45,567 nt of DNA from Pseudomonadota bacterium (GCA_023402175.1 JAEXCN010000238.1:1-45567), one strand, 5' to 3'; positions 9,132-17,563 are shown, counted from the stretch's first letter. Notes: generated from the sequence alone by a model not told the origin. A program made the numbers and translations.

Positions 9132-9587
9132 ATGCAGGCCGAGGCCGCGAATCCGAGCGCCTACTCCACCCACTCGATGGCGATCGTCGTGGCCGAGTCG
9201 GACATCGACGAGCTCGGCCATGCGAGCAACATCGCGTATGTGCGATGGATTCAGGACGTCGCCGTCGCTCATTCGGCCGCCGTCGGCCTCGACTTCGAGG
9301 CGTACCGGAAGCTCGGCGGTGTGTTCTTCGTCCGCCGCCACGAGATCGACTACCTGCGTCCGGTCTTACGCGGTGACCGCCTCCAGGTGCGTACGTGGAT
9401 CGACAGCGCCATGGCCGCGAAGTGCAAGCGCGCAACGGAGATCGTCGACGAGAAAGGGACCGTCGTTGCGCGCGCGATGACGACGTGGGGCTACGTCGAG
9501 ATGGCCACCGGACGGCCCGTCCGGATCCCCGAAGTGGTTCGGAGCGCGTTCGGCCTTCGTCCTCCACCGAGCAACAGCTCGACCTGA
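9132..9587 (+). CDS. Hot-dog acyl-CoA thioesterase (4HBT/YbgC-like)
   Basis: The 151-residue product has the hot-dog thioesterase pattern. ESDIDELGHASNIAYVRWI near 20-38 holds the catalytic Asp and the GHxxN helix start, RRHEIDYLRPVLRGD near 72-86 is the usual second motif, and a final strand reads ARAMTTWGYVEMATGRPVRIP. The family hydrolyses acyl-CoA or aromatic acyl-CoA thioesters in the cytoplasm. The length is typical for the family. The start at ATG 9132 is chosen because upstream in-frame sequence overlaps the divergent hydrolase start and has no domain match. It converges with the following lipoprotein gene. Confidence 0.88.
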   Translation: MQAEAANPSAYSTHSMAIVVAESDIDELGHASNIAYVRWIQDVAVAHSAAVGLDFEAYRKLGGVFFVRRHEIDYLRPVLRGDRLQVRTWIDSAMAAKCKRATEIVDEKGTVVARAMTTWGYVEMATGRPVRIPEVVRSAFGLRPPPSNSST

Positions 9588-9626
9588 GAGGCAGCGGCTC
9601 GACGTGCGGCGACGGGCTCGTCGCTG

Positions 9627-10325
9627 CTACTGGCCACAATTCTCGAGACGGAACTGCGCGCGGGCCTCGCACGTCGTCTTCGCGCCGGCGTTCTCTGCGT
9701 TCGGGCAGGTGACTTCAGCCCAGACGCGTCCCGCTGCGACGCTGTGGAAGGGCGACGTGTAGCGGACGATGCACTGGCTATCGCGCTGCTCGTAGGTGTT
9801 GCCGCTCTTCCGCGTCGAGAAGATCGCGTGGATGCCGGTCTGCTCGCCGGTCGCCGTGAGCTTGCCGTCGAGGCGGAACAGACCGCCGGTCGCACCGGAG
9901 AGCGCGACGGACGCGGCGACGTTGAAGCCGTCGCCGCCGGCCGACGATACCGTGCAGCTCACGTTGGCGGTGCCCTGCTCCCACGACTCGCCGTCCTTCA
10001 CAGGCTTGGCCGGGACGTTCGGCTGCCCCGCGGGGTCGCCGAAATCGCCGAGTGTGAAGAGCGCGCCGACGTCGGGGCATTCCTTGTCGGTGCCGGGCTC
10101 GAGTGTCCCTTCGAAGATTGCCTGTGCTCGTGCAGTCGGCTCATTGCCGCTCGAGCCACCCGAGCTGCTCGCACCGCCGTTCGACGAGCTGCTTCCGTCA
10201 CCGCCGTTCGACGCTCCGCCCGTGCACGCCACGGCTCCGAGAGCGAAGACGACGAAGACCCGAGACACCCCACGAGCCGAACCCACCCTCATACGAAGGT
10301 TGTAACCGAACGCACGGATATGCAC
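9627..10325 (-). CDS. Putative lipoprotein, paralogue of the 13115-13705 gene
   Basis: Predicted exported lipoprotein: a hydrophobic segment (VFVVFALGAVAC) ends in a cysteine with Ala at -3, followed by a Ser/Gly/Asn-rich linker. From about residue 68 to the end it matches the 13115-13705 product over its full mature length, sharing VPxKPVKDGExWEQGT, NVAASVALSGATGGLFR, GIHAIFSTR, SGNTYEQRDSQC and the terminal ENCGQ. Five conserved cysteines suggest disulfides. Function unknown. The GTG at 10325 is preceded by AAAGGA only 3 nt away; an in-frame ATG at 10292 (MRVGSARG) is an alternative and gives a more ordinary signal peptide. It lies downstream of the GT-C gene on the same strand. Confidence 0.8.
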   Translation of the reverse strand: MHIRAFGYNLRMRVGSARGVSRVFVVFALGAVACTGGASNGGDGSSSSNGGASSSGGSSGNEPTARAQAIFEGTLEPGTDKECPDVGALFTLGDFGDPAGQPNVPAKPVKDGESWEQGTANVSCTVSSAGGDGFNVAASVALSGATGGLFRLDGKLTATGEQTGIHAIFSTRKSGNTYEQRDSQCIVRYTSPFHSVAAGRVWAEVTCPNAENAGAKTTCEARAQFRLENCGQ

Positions 10326-10352
10326 ATGTCCTTTCGTGCGAAGCCGCGAGCA

Positions 10353-12410
10353 TCAGCGGGCGACGGCTGCTCCGCGTTCGATCCACACGTGGTAGTTGCG
10401 GTACTCGCCGCCGTGCGCTTCGAGCGTGATGCGCTCGCCGGCCTCGATGCCGTCGAGTGATGCCGTGGCCGTTCGCCACGCGCCCTCGCGGACGGGCTCG
10501 AGCGTCATCTCCTTGATCGCGCGTGAGCTCCGGAGCCTGATGCCTTGCGCGCCGGCATCGATGCGTGCTCGCACCGTCAGCGGGCCGCTCGCGCCGCTCT
10601 TCACGACGAACGACTCGCTCTTGCCGTCCGGGATCGTGCGCCCGCCGTCGAAGCGCCGCGCGCCGCTCGCGTCGACGAGCACGTCGAGCGTCGTCCATCC
10701 GCCATGGGGCAGGGGAGGCGCGTACGCGTGCTCGGCCTCGTCGATCACGTCCCCGATGTCGATCTCGTCGACGACGAGCGTCGCTCGGCGCTCGGCGCTC
10801 CGCGCAGTGCCGAGTGCGCTCCAGTCGGCGCGGTAGATCACCTTCGTCGGGCTGCCGCAGATGACGTTGCCTTCGATGGTGACACGGTCGATCTCGACGC
10901 CGAACCTCGACGTCAGCGTGGCGAACCAGTTCGGGTAGAGCGCGAAGTGCGTCGGTCGATCCTGCGGATCGAGCCGTTCGATGAGCTCGATCGTCGCCGC
11001 CTCGCCGTGCACGGCAGCACGCGCGAACGGGACGCGACGATAACCACCGAGGCCGAGCGCATCGACGGCGGTGCGGCTCGAGACGTACGGGATCGCGCCG
11101 GCGTCGCCGAGCAGGATCTTGGAATCCGCAGGCAGACGCGCGATTCGCTCGCCGACCTCGATGTGTTGATCGCGGATGTTCGCGCTCGCTGCGCGGAAGT
11201 GGCGCACCTGGGCCGGGATCTTCGGCGCCGCCGTCGCGATCGCGCCGAAAGCGACGAGCGCGCCGATGAAGCGTCCTCGACGAGCACGCGCGAGCGTCGC
11301 CGCCCCGAGCGCCGCCGCCGTCGAGACGAGGATGAGCGCCGGCGCGTAGTAGCGGAAGTTGTGGTGCGGCGCGTTCCCGTTCCAGGAGACGAGCAGGATC
11401 CAGCCGAGCGCCGACACGATGCATGCGCCCGCGACGGCACGATACTCGCGCCGCACGAGGCCGATGACGGCGAGGATGGGCAAGAGCACGACGAGCGCGG
11501 GCACGACGGCGAGCTCTCCGCGGACGACCTTCACCCAGAACGTCACGAGGTTCTCGGCGAAGACGCGCGCGCGATCGACCTCGGAGAGGTACGGGTTCGA
11601 CGACAGCAGCTTGAGCTGCGCACCCGCCGAGCGTGCATCACCCGTCGCCGCGAGGTTCGAACCGAGCACGGCGACCGTCGCGAGAGCACCAGGGAGCGAT
11701 GCGCGAAGCAGGACAGCAAGGCCCGAGCGTCGGCCCGCGCCGCGCGCAGCGGCGATCGCGAAGACGCCGACGAGAACGGCCGCTTCGGGCCGGAGCAGGA
11801 CGAGCGCAGCGCCCCAGCCTCCGAGCCGCCACTGGAGCGACTCGCGCGTGCTCGACCCAAAGCGGTTCGCGCGCGTTCGAGCGAGCGCCTCGAGCGCGCG
11901 ACCGAGCGCTGCCGCAAAAACGGCGACCTCCATGCCGCTGAAGAGCGCCCAGTCGAGGACGCCGATCGAGAGCGGCACGAGCGCGATCGACCACGCGAGC
12001 CACGCTGGGCACGGGCGCACGAGCCGCCGGATCGTCCGGAGGAGCGAAGCCACGCCGAGCACGGCGACGATCGCGGCCCACACGCCGAGCATCCGCCCGC
12101 GGAAGCCGAAGACCCACCCGAGCGCGAGGATCACGGCATAAAGCGGCGAGGTCTCGCCCGACGAATAGCCCTGGCCGGCGATCCACTCGAACGGATGCCC
12201 CTGTCCGAGAGACCGCGCGAAGTCGAAGTGGATGTAGACGTCGTCGAGCGGAGCCGGGAACCAACCGCGGCCGACCTCTGCGGCCGGGATCCAGAACATG
12301 GCGGCGGCGGCGCTTGCGAGCGCGGTCGCGACGAGAAAGCCACCTCGTCCGTGTCGTGCGCCCGTTCCGTCTCGTCCCGTCTCCGTGATCGATGCCAGAA
12401 GCCGAGGCAT
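10353..12410 (-). CDS. GT-C type polytopic glycosyltransferase-like protein
   Basis: This 685-residue integral membrane protein has about ten or eleven hydrophobic helices in the first 450 residues, then a soluble beta-rich domain (about 460-685). The first periplasmic loop has PLDDVYIHFDFARSLGQG, the paired-Asp motif of GT-C/GT39-like glycosyltransferases, and GYSSGETSPLYAVILALG, matching the GxTSPL motif of that group. Such enzymes use lipid-linked sugars and act on the outer face of the inner membrane; acceptor and sugar are unknown. The C-terminal domain looks like a carbohydrate-binding beta-sandwich. A GTG at 12431 would add seven residues; ATG 12410 is preferred. Confidence 0.8.
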   Translation of the reverse strand: MPRLLASITETGRDGTGARHGRGGFLVATALASAAAAMFWIPAAEVGRGWFPAPLDDVYIHFDFARSLGQGHPFEWIAGQGYSSGETSPLYAVILALGWVFGFRGRMLGVWAAIVAVLGVASLLRTIRRLVRPCPAWLAWSIALVPLSIGVLDWALFSGMEVAVFAAALGRALEALARTRANRFGSSTRESLQWRLGGWGAALVLLRPEAAVLVGVFAIAAARGAGRRSGLAVLLRASLPGALATVAVLGSNLAATGDARSAGAQLKLLSSNPYLSEVDRARVFAENLVTFWVKVVRGELAVVPALVVLLPILAVIGLVRREYRAVAGACIVSALGWILLVSWNGNAPHHNFRYYAPALILVSTAAALGAATLARARRGRFIGALVAFGAIATAAPKIPAQVRHFRAASANIRDQHIEVGERIARLPADSKILLGDAGAIPYVSSRTAVDALGLGGYRRVPFARAAVHGEAATIELIERLDPQDRPTHFALYPNWFATLTSRFGVEIDRVTIEGNVICGSPTKVIYRADWSALGTARSAERRATLVVDEIDIGDVIDEAEHAYAPPLPHGGWTTLDVLVDASGARRFDGGRTIPDGKSESFVVKSGASGPLTVRARIDAGAQGIRLRSSRAIKEMTLEPVREGAWRTATASLDGIEAGERITLEAHGGEYRNYHVWIERGAAVAR

Positions 12411-12512
12411 GGGCCGCGGGAGGTGTATCACACGGCCCAGACGCCACCGGCGATCCTACGCGGCACGGATGTCGTCTAGGCGGCGTCCGCACGGCGTGCT
12501 AGCTCGCGAAGC

Positions 12513-13013
12513 ATGGACGACCGCGACGCCGCGCACTGGGCAGCTGTCGAAGAGGCAACGGAGCTCCTTCACGAGGAGCGTTTCCGCGAGGCGCTGGAGG
12601 TGCTTCGCGACGTCATCCGCAACGATCCGCAGAACGCGTACGCGTTCTTCTTCCTGGGTCAGGCCCTCTACGAGGTCGGCGAGCTCCAGCCTTCACGCGA
12701 CGCCTACCGCGCTGCGCTCCGCCTCGCGCCGCAGCACCTCGGCGCGCGCGTGGCCCTGACGCACGTCCTCCGCAAGCTGGGCGAGACGCGCGACGCCGTG
12801 TCCGAAGGGGCCGTCGCGCTGGAGCAGGCACCCACCGACGGTGACGTCCTCTACGCGCTCGGCCTCGCGTACCTCGCACGCGGCGACAACGTCGCGGCGC
12901 GGCGGCACCTCGAGGCGTTTCTCCGGGCGAAGCCGGAGCTCGAGACGCGCATCGAGGTCGAAGGCCTTCTCCAGTCGATGGAAGGCCCCGGCCCGATCAA
13001 GGACGAGAACTGA
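12513..13013 (+). CDS. TPR-repeat protein
   Basis: A 166-residue soluble protein without a signal peptide. It consists of about three and a half tetratricopeptide repeats: residues about 7-40 (EERFREALEVLRDVIRNDP), 41-74 (AYAFFFLGQALYEVGEL, then a second helix), 75-108 (ARVALTHVLRKLGETRDAV) and 109-142 (VLYALGLAYLARGD). TPRs scaffold protein complexes; no partner is indicated. The ATG at 12513 lies about 100 bp from the divergent GT-C start. Its end converges with the second paralogous lipoprotein across a repeat-containing spacer. Confidence 0.85.
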   Translation: MDDRDAAHWAAVEEATELLHEERFREALEVLRDVIRNDPQNAYAFFFLGQALYEVGELQPSRDAYRAALRLAPQHLGARVALTHVLRKLGETRDAVSEGAVALEQAPTDGDVLYALGLAYLARGDNVAARRHLEAFLRAKPELETRIEVEGLLQSMEGPGPIKDEN

Positions 13014-13044
13014 GCGAGGCTGGCCGCGACTCCCGGAGACTGAC

Positions 13045-13108
13045 GTCCGGAGTCTGAAGCCAGCCTGAAGCTCGGAGCCTCGACCCTGAAGCCCCGAGCT
13101 GAAGACTC
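13045..13108. repeat. CTGAAGCC-type repeat in convergent spacer
   Basis: The 101-bp spacer between the TPR and lipoprotein stop codons is filled with imperfect copies of CTGAAGCC/CTGAAGCTC (for example near 13054, 13064, 13085 and 13099). This is the complement of the GGCTTCAGG motif after secF. No clear terminator hairpin was identified. Confidence 0.6.
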
Positions 13109-13114
13109 GTCTCG

Positions 13115-13705
13115 TTACTGCCCGCAGTTCTCGAAACGGAACTGCGCGATCGCCTCGCACGACGTCTGCGCGCCCGGGTTCTCGGCGGTCGGGCAGGTGA
13201 TCTCGCCCCACACGCGTCCCGACGCGACGCCCTGGTACGACGTCGTGTACCGGACGGTGCACTGGCTATCGCGCTGCTCGTAGGTGTTGCCGCTCCTGCG
13301 GGTCGAGAAGATGGCGTGGATGCCGCTCTGGTCGCCGGTCGCCTTGAACTTTCCGTCGATGCGGAACAGGCCGCCGGTCGCGCCGGAGAGCGCGACGGAG
13401 GCGGCGACGTTGAACTCGTCGCCGCCCGCCGACGTCACCGCGCAGCTCACGCTGGTGGTCCCCTGTTCCCAGGCCTCGCCGTCCTTGACCGGCTTCGAGG
13501 GAACCTTCGGCTCCGCGGCCTGGTTCCCGAAGTCGCCCACCTCCATCAGCGGGCCGACGTCCTTGCAGTCGCCGGCACCCCGCTGGAGGCGCCCGGTGAA
13601 GATGACCTGCGGAGTGGCCTTCTCATCTTCGCCGCAGCCTGCGCCGAGCAAGCCGACAACAGGGAGGCAGAGCGAGACGACGATCGCATGCTGGCGTCGG
13701 GACAT
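13115..13705 (-). CDS. Putative lipoprotein, paralogue of the 9627-10325 gene
   Basis: A 196-residue predicted lipoprotein. It has a signal segment (IVVSLCLPVVGLLGAGC) with a cysteine near 24 and a non-canonical Gly at -3. The mature part aligns without large gaps to the product of 9627-10325, with the shared blocks NVAASVALSGATGGLFR, SGNTYEQRDSQC and FENCGQ. The DNA is also very similar at the 3' half, with an uninterrupted run of over 30 identical bases around 9773 and 13259, so the copies are recent or undergo gene conversion. It lacks the Ser/Gly linker of its paralogue. Function unknown. Upstream lies a 34-bp tandem hairpin repeat. Confidence 0.82.
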   Translation of the reverse strand: MSRRQHAIVVSLCLPVVGLLGAGCGEDEKATPQVIFTGRLQRGAGDCKDVGPLMEVGDFGNQAAEPKVPSKPVKDGEAWEQGTTSVSCAVTSAGGDEFNVAASVALSGATGGLFRIDGKFKATGDQSGIHAIFSTRRSGNTYEQRDSQCTVRYTTSYQGVASGRVWGEITCPTAENPGAQTSCEAIAQFRFENCGQ

Positions 13706-13726
13706 CGGGGTTCTCCGTTCGAAGGA

Positions 13727-13794
13727 AGCGTGGCCGCGCTGCGCGGCCCGCGGACGAAACAGCGTGGCCGCGCTGCGCGGCCCGCGGATGAGAC
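13727..13794. repeat. 34-bp tandem hairpin repeat, two copies
   Basis: Two exact-length units (13727-13760 and 13761-13794) differ only at two bases in their tails (GACGAAAC against GATGAGAC). Each contains GGCCGCG-CTG-CGCGGCC, a perfect 7-bp inverted repeat with a 3-nt loop, plus CCGCGG. It sits in the 155-bp gap between two minus-strand genes, upstream of the lipoprotein start. Confidence 0.85.
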
Positions 13795-13860
13795 AAGAAG
13801 ATCCTACAGGAACAAGCCTAACATTTCCCCGGCGGTGTCCCTAAAGCCCGTGTGGGCGTC

Positions 13861-15042
13861 TCAGAGGGCGGCTTCCATGGCGCGGAAGCCCCGATCGAGG
13901 TCTTCCTTGAGGTCCTCGACGTCCTCGAGGCCGACGCTCAGGCGGATCAAGCCGTCCCCGATACCGAGCGCCTTCCGCGATTCCGGAGTGAGGCTTGCGT
14001 GGGTCATGATCGCGGGCAGCTCCGCGAGCGACTCGACTCCGCCGAGGCTCTCGGCGCACGTGAACACGCGGAGAGCCTTGAGGAAGGCGGCCGAGGGAGC
14101 CGTCCCCTTGTTCCCCGTCTTCAGGTCGACGGTGATCATGCCGCCGAAGCCCTTCATCTGACGGGCCGCGACAGCGTGGCCCGGATGGGTGTCGAGGCCG
14201 GGGTAGAAGACGCGCGAGACCTGCTTGTGGCTGGTGAGATAGTCGACGAGGACCTTTGCACTCTGCACGTGCTGGCGCATCCGGACGCCGAGCGTCTTCA
14301 GCCCGCGGAGCACCATGTAGCAATCGAACGGGCTCGGCACGCCGCCGACGGACTTCTGGATGAAGTGGAGCTTCTCTGCGAGCGCGTCGTCGCTCGTGAG
14401 CGCGGCGCCGCCGACGACGTCGGAATGGCCGTTCAGGTACTTGGTCGTCGAGTGGACGACCGCCGTGGCGCCGAGGTCGATCGGGCGCTGCAACATCGGC
14501 GTCGCGAAGGTGTTGTCGACGACGAACGTGACGTTCGCCTTCTTCGCGACGTCCGCGATGGCCGCGATGTCGAAGATCTTGAGCATCGGGTTCGACGGCG
14601 TCTCGAGCCAGATCATCCGCGTGTTCGGGCGGATCGCCTCGCGGACCTTCGCCGGGTCGCTCATGTCGATGAACGACGCCTCGAGGCCGAACTGCTTCAT
14701 CACCTTGTCGAAGATGCGGAACGTGCCGCCGTAGACGTCGTCGCCGACGAGGACGTGATCGCCGCTCTTCAGCGTGAGGAGGTACGCCGTGGTCGCGGCG
14801 CAGCCGCTTCCGAAGGCGATGCCATGCTTCGCACCTTCGAGCGCGGCAAGGCACTGCTCGAGCGCCGTCCGTGTCGGGTTGCCCGCGCGCGAGTAGTCGT
14901 AGGGACCCTTCATGACGCCGGGACCGTCCTGCGCGAACGTGCTCGCGAGGACGATCGGGGTCATCACGGCCCCGGAGATGGGATCAGGCTCCTGACCAGC
15001 GTGGATGGCGAGCGTATCGAGGCGGGTTCCGGCAGCGGACAT
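13861..15042 (-). CDS. Cystathionine gamma-synthase/lyase family PLP enzyme
   Basis: The 393-residue product is a full-length Cys/Met-metabolism PLP enzyme of the transsulfuration family. It contains YDYSRAGNPTRTALE near 48-62, GSGCAATTAYL near 78-88, VYGGTFR near 103, VVDNTFATP near 174-182 and the PLP lysine about residue 201 in VHSTTKYLNGHSD. SLGGVESLAELPAIMTHAS near 340-358 closes the active site. These enzymes interconvert cystathionine, cysteine and homocysteine. The sequence alone does not separate gamma-synthase, gamma-lyase and methionine gamma-lyase; the pattern is closest to MetB/MccB-type enzymes. No other sulfur genes are nearby. Confidence 0.92.
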   Translation of the reverse strand: MSAAGTRLDTLAIHAGQEPDPISGAVMTPIVLASTFAQDGPGVMKGPYDYSRAGNPTRTALEQCLAALEGAKHGIAFGSGCAATTAYLLTLKSGDHVLVGDDVYGGTFRIFDKVMKQFGLEASFIDMSDPAKVREAIRPNTRMIWLETPSNPMLKIFDIAAIADVAKKANVTFVVDNTFATPMLQRPIDLGATAVVHSTTKYLNGHSDVVGGAALTSDDALAEKLHFIQKSVGGVPSPFDCYMVLRGLKTLGVRMRQHVQSAKVLVDYLTSHKQVSRVFYPGLDTHPGHAVAARQMKGFGGMITVDLKTGNKGTAPSAAFLKALRVFTCAESLGGVESLAELPAIMTHASLTPESRKALGIGDGLIRLSVGLEDVEDLKEDLDRGFRAMEAAL

Positions 15043-15079
15043 GGCGGCCGATCTAGCACAGACGGCGCGCCTGGCGTGC

Positions 15080-15820
15080 TCAGCGCTTCAGCATCGCGAG
15101 CACCGCACGTGCAGACGCGGGGCGGAGCGCCGGATCGTGCGCGAGGCAGGCGACGAGCGCAGCGTGCCCAGGGCCGCGCGCCGCGAGCGACGGCGCTTCT
15201 CCGAGCAGCGGAGCTTCGGCCGCCGTCGCGAGCATTGCCGCGAAGGATGAGCCCGAGCGCGGCGGCGCGCCCGTCACCGCGTGGAGGAGCGACGCGGCGA
15301 GCGCGAACAGATCGCTTCGCGCCGTCGGACGTTCGCCTCGCGCGAGCTCGGGGGACGCGTAGACGAGCGTTCCTCGGAAGGCCCCGTCCCGCGCGGGGCT
15401 CTCTCGCCACCACGCGAGGTCGAAGTCGAGCAAGACCGCGCGAGTCGCGGCATCGTCGATGGCGATGTTCGCGGGGCTGAGGTCCGCATGCACGACGTGG
15501 AGCGGACCGCTCGCGTCGGCCGCCTCGTGCAGCGCGGCGAGCGCGGCGAACGTCACCAGGACGGCGCGCTCGACCCAGGCCGTTTCGAGCGGAGCGTTCG
15601 CGAGGCGCTCGGCAAGCGTAGGGATCCGCACCCGCTCGATCCGGTGCCACGGTCCACGTACGTCCTCACCGCTCGCGAGGAGACGCGGGACGACGCCGAG
15701 CCCGGCGAGCCTGGCCAGCAAGGCCGCCTCGGACCGGAGGCGCGCGATGGCCTCGGGCTCGGAAGCTTCGCGCGAGGAGAGCCTCTTTTCGACGTGGTCC
15801 TCGGCGTGCTCGACGGGCAT
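15080..15820 (-). CDS. Atypical protein-kinase-fold protein
   Basis: A 246-residue kinase-like domain without other domains or TM segments. The N-lobe is short and has no glycine-rich loop. A lysine in VEKRL near 11 and a glutamate in RSEAALLARL near 32 may be the beta3 Lys and helix-C Glu. The catalytic loop reads HADLSPANIAID near 128-139 with Asp and Asn kept, the metal-binding motif is DFD instead of DFG near 149-151, and SPELARGE replaces the APE motif. HxDxxxxN with DFD is also seen in aminoglycoside-kinase-like and lipid-kinase-like folds, so the substrate may not be protein. ATG 15820 is preferred to 15919, which overlaps the divergent gene. Confidence 0.75.
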   Translation of the reverse strand: MPVEHAEDHVEKRLSSREASEPEAIARLRSEAALLARLAGLGVVPRLLASGEDVRGPWHRIERVRIPTLAERLANAPLETAWVERAVLVTFAALAALHEAADASGPLHVVHADLSPANIAIDDAATRAVLLDFDLAWWRESPARDGAFRGTLVYASPELARGERPTARSDLFALAASLLHAVTGAPPRSGSSFAAMLATAAEAPLLGEAPSLAARGPGHAALVACLAHDPALRPASARAVLAMLKR

Positions 15821-15882
15821 GACGGCGGAGAATCCTGAAAAGAGACGTAGAAACGAGGTGGCCTGATCGCGCTCTGTGGGCC

Positions 15883-17004
15883 ATGGTACGCGCCGTGTCG
15901 AGGAGTTGGTGGTTTCCATTCGCGCTCGCCGCGCTCGCGGCGGCGTGCAGCAGTGCGGATCTCACGCCCGCGTCCGTCGTTCCGTCGACGTCCGGCGGAC
16001 CCGGCGTAGGCGTCGAGGACGGCGACGACGCCGGCGCACTGCCGCCGATCGACGGCGGGCGTGACGAAGAGGACGGCGTCGCACCACTCGCGATGAGCAG
16101 CGGGGTCACCATCCAGGTCCAGCCGACCGACTCCGGCGCGGCGCTCCTCTCCGCCATTCGCGGCGCGAAGAAGAGCGTGCACATGACGATCTACCTGCTC
16201 ACGAGCGACGACGTGATCGGCGCGCTCGGCGACCTGAAGCAGGCCGGCAAGGACGTCAAAGTCGTCCTCAACAAGAACTTCCCGACGAACACGAACGAGA
16301 ACCAATCGGCCTACACGGCGCTCAAGAACCGTGGCGTGCAGGTGCAGTGGGCGCCGCCGAGCTATTCGTTCACGCACGCGAAGACGATCCTCATCGACTC
16401 CGAGAAGGCGCTCATCATGACGATGAACCTGACCTACTCGAGCCCGAAGACGAACCGCGAATACATCGCGACCGACACCGATCCGCAGGACGTCGCCGAC
16501 CTCGAGACGATCTTCGCGGCCGACTTCACGAACAAGGCGGTGAGCGTCCCGAGCAAGCTCGTGATCTCTCCGAACGGCGGGAACACGCTGCACTCGGCGC
16601 GCTCGCACCTGAAGCAGCTCATCGACTCCGCGAAGACATCGCTCGACGTCGAGGCGCAGTCGCTCAGCGACGAAACCGTCGTCGACGCGATCGTGCTTGC
16701 GCACCAGGCGAACGTGAAGGTGCGCGTCGTCCTCGACGCGCAGACGCTCAACACGCCCGGTCAGACCTCCGCGCTCGCGAAGTTGAAGCAATACGGCGTG
16801 CCCGTTCGGGGCCTCAAGAACCCGGACATGCACGCGAAGGCGATTGTCGTCGACGAGGAGCGCACGTTCGTCGGCTCGCAGAACATGACGCCGACCGCCC
16901 TCGAGCAGAATCGCGAGATCGGCGTGCTCACGGACGCGAAGTCCGAAGCGGTGAAGGTCCGTCAGGTCATCGCGACCGACTTCGAAAACGCGCAGGCGCT
17001 CTGA
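15883..17004 (+). CDS. Phospholipase D-like lipoprotein with two HKD motifs
   Basis: A 373-residue predicted lipoprotein. Its signal sequence ends at LAALAAACSS (cysteine near 25, Ala at -3) and an acidic/Gly-rich linker follows to about 70. Two PLD half-domains follow. The first HKD reads HAKTILIDSEKALIMTMN near 166-183 and the second HAKAIVVDEERTFVGSQN near 315-332, each with H-x-K-x4-D and the downstream Asn. This is the layout of bacterial PLD nucleases and phospholipases, and both catalytic halves look intact. It would act in the periplasm or at the cell surface. It is divergent from the kinase-like gene with 62 bp between starts. Confidence 0.88.
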   Translation: MVRAVSRSWWFPFALAALAAACSSADLTPASVVPSTSGGPGVGVEDGDDAGALPPIDGGRDEEDGVAPLAMSSGVTIQVQPTDSGAALLSAIRGAKKSVHMTIYLLTSDDVIGALGDLKQAGKDVKVVLNKNFPTNTNENQSAYTALKNRGVQVQWAPPSYSFTHAKTILIDSEKALIMTMNLTYSSPKTNREYIATDTDPQDVADLETIFAADFTNKAVSVPSKLVISPNGGNTLHSARSHLKQLIDSAKTSLDVEAQSLSDETVVDAIVLAHQANVKVRVVLDAQTLNTPGQTSALAKLKQYGVPVRGLKNPDMHAKAIVVDEERTFVGSQNMTPTALEQNREIGVLTDAKSEAVKVRQVIATDFENAQAL

Positions 17005-17029
17005 TCGGCGCTTCCGACGACGGAGCCGC

Positions 17030-17386
17030 TCACTTCACGCGGTAGGCGGTACCGGTCATCGAGACGATCGTGCGTCCGCGAAGGTCCCACGACGCGCGCG
17101 AGCTGATCTCGTCGATCGAGACGAACGTTGCCCCCTTCTGCGCGGCTTGGTTGCGTAGCTCGTTCTTCGCCTCGCGGACCGCGGTGCTGACCTCGATGCC
17201 CGCGACGCGAGCATTCACTCCGCCGACCGGCTCGTAGACGTCGGGATTCGGTGGATCGCTGATGACCTCGACGTGGTCGGCGCCCGGGGCGAGCGCGACC
17301 ACTTCGGGAAAGGCCTCGACGCAGGCGGTGAACGACAGGAGGACGGTGAGCAGCGTGATGCAGCGGAAGCGAAGATCGAAGCGCAT
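17030..17386 (-). CDS. Small putative lipoprotein (DUF4156/RcsF-like)
   Basis: A 118-residue product with a lipoprotein-like signal (TLLTVLLSFTAC, cysteine near 22, Phe at -3). The mature part has VYEPVGGVNARV near 50-61, an Ala/Asn-rich helix (AKNELRNQAAQKGATFVSI near 75-93) and a final strand (TIVSMTGTAYRVK). The helix followed by KGA-x-x-V and an aromatic-rich end strand resembles DUF4156/RcsF-like envelope lipoproteins, but the match is by eye and weak. It is convergent with the PLD gene, 25 bp between stops. Confidence 0.65.
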   Translation of the reverse strand: MRFDLRFRCITLLTVLLSFTACVEAFPEVVALAPGADHVEVISDPPNPDVYEPVGGVNARVAGIEVSTAVREAKNELRNQAAQKGATFVSIDEISSRASWDLRGRTIVSMTGTAYRVK

Positions 17387-17509
17387 GTGACAGCACCCCT
17401 TACTTCAATCGTCACCAAAGCTCGTCGGCACGTAAAGATCCCCGCACGCTGGACAGGGGCCGTTCCACGCGGAAATCACGCGTCGTGAAGGGGGGCTGCC
17501 GGAAATCCC

Positions 17510-17537
17510 TTGCAAGTCCAATGGGCAGCGGTATGGT
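17510..17537 (+). promoter_or_regulatory. Candidate sigma-70 promoter for tRNA-His
   Basis: TTGCAA (17510-17515), 16 bp, then TATGGT (17532-17537). Transcription would begin near 17544, about 20 bp before the tRNA. Each hexamer matches consensus at four of six positions. Confidence 0.45.
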
Positions 17538-17563
17538 TCCGCCGCCCTGAGTGCAGGGCTAAC

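Noticed and set aside
10545..12479. 644-codon plus-strand frame over the GT-C gene
   Set aside because: Arg/Asp/Glu-rich shadow without hydrophobic segments; the minus strand gives regular TM helices and the DD motif.
13852..15480. 542-codon plus-strand frame over the PLP enzyme
   Set aside because: It overlaps a fully motif-supported transsulfuration enzyme on the other strand and has no recognisable domain.
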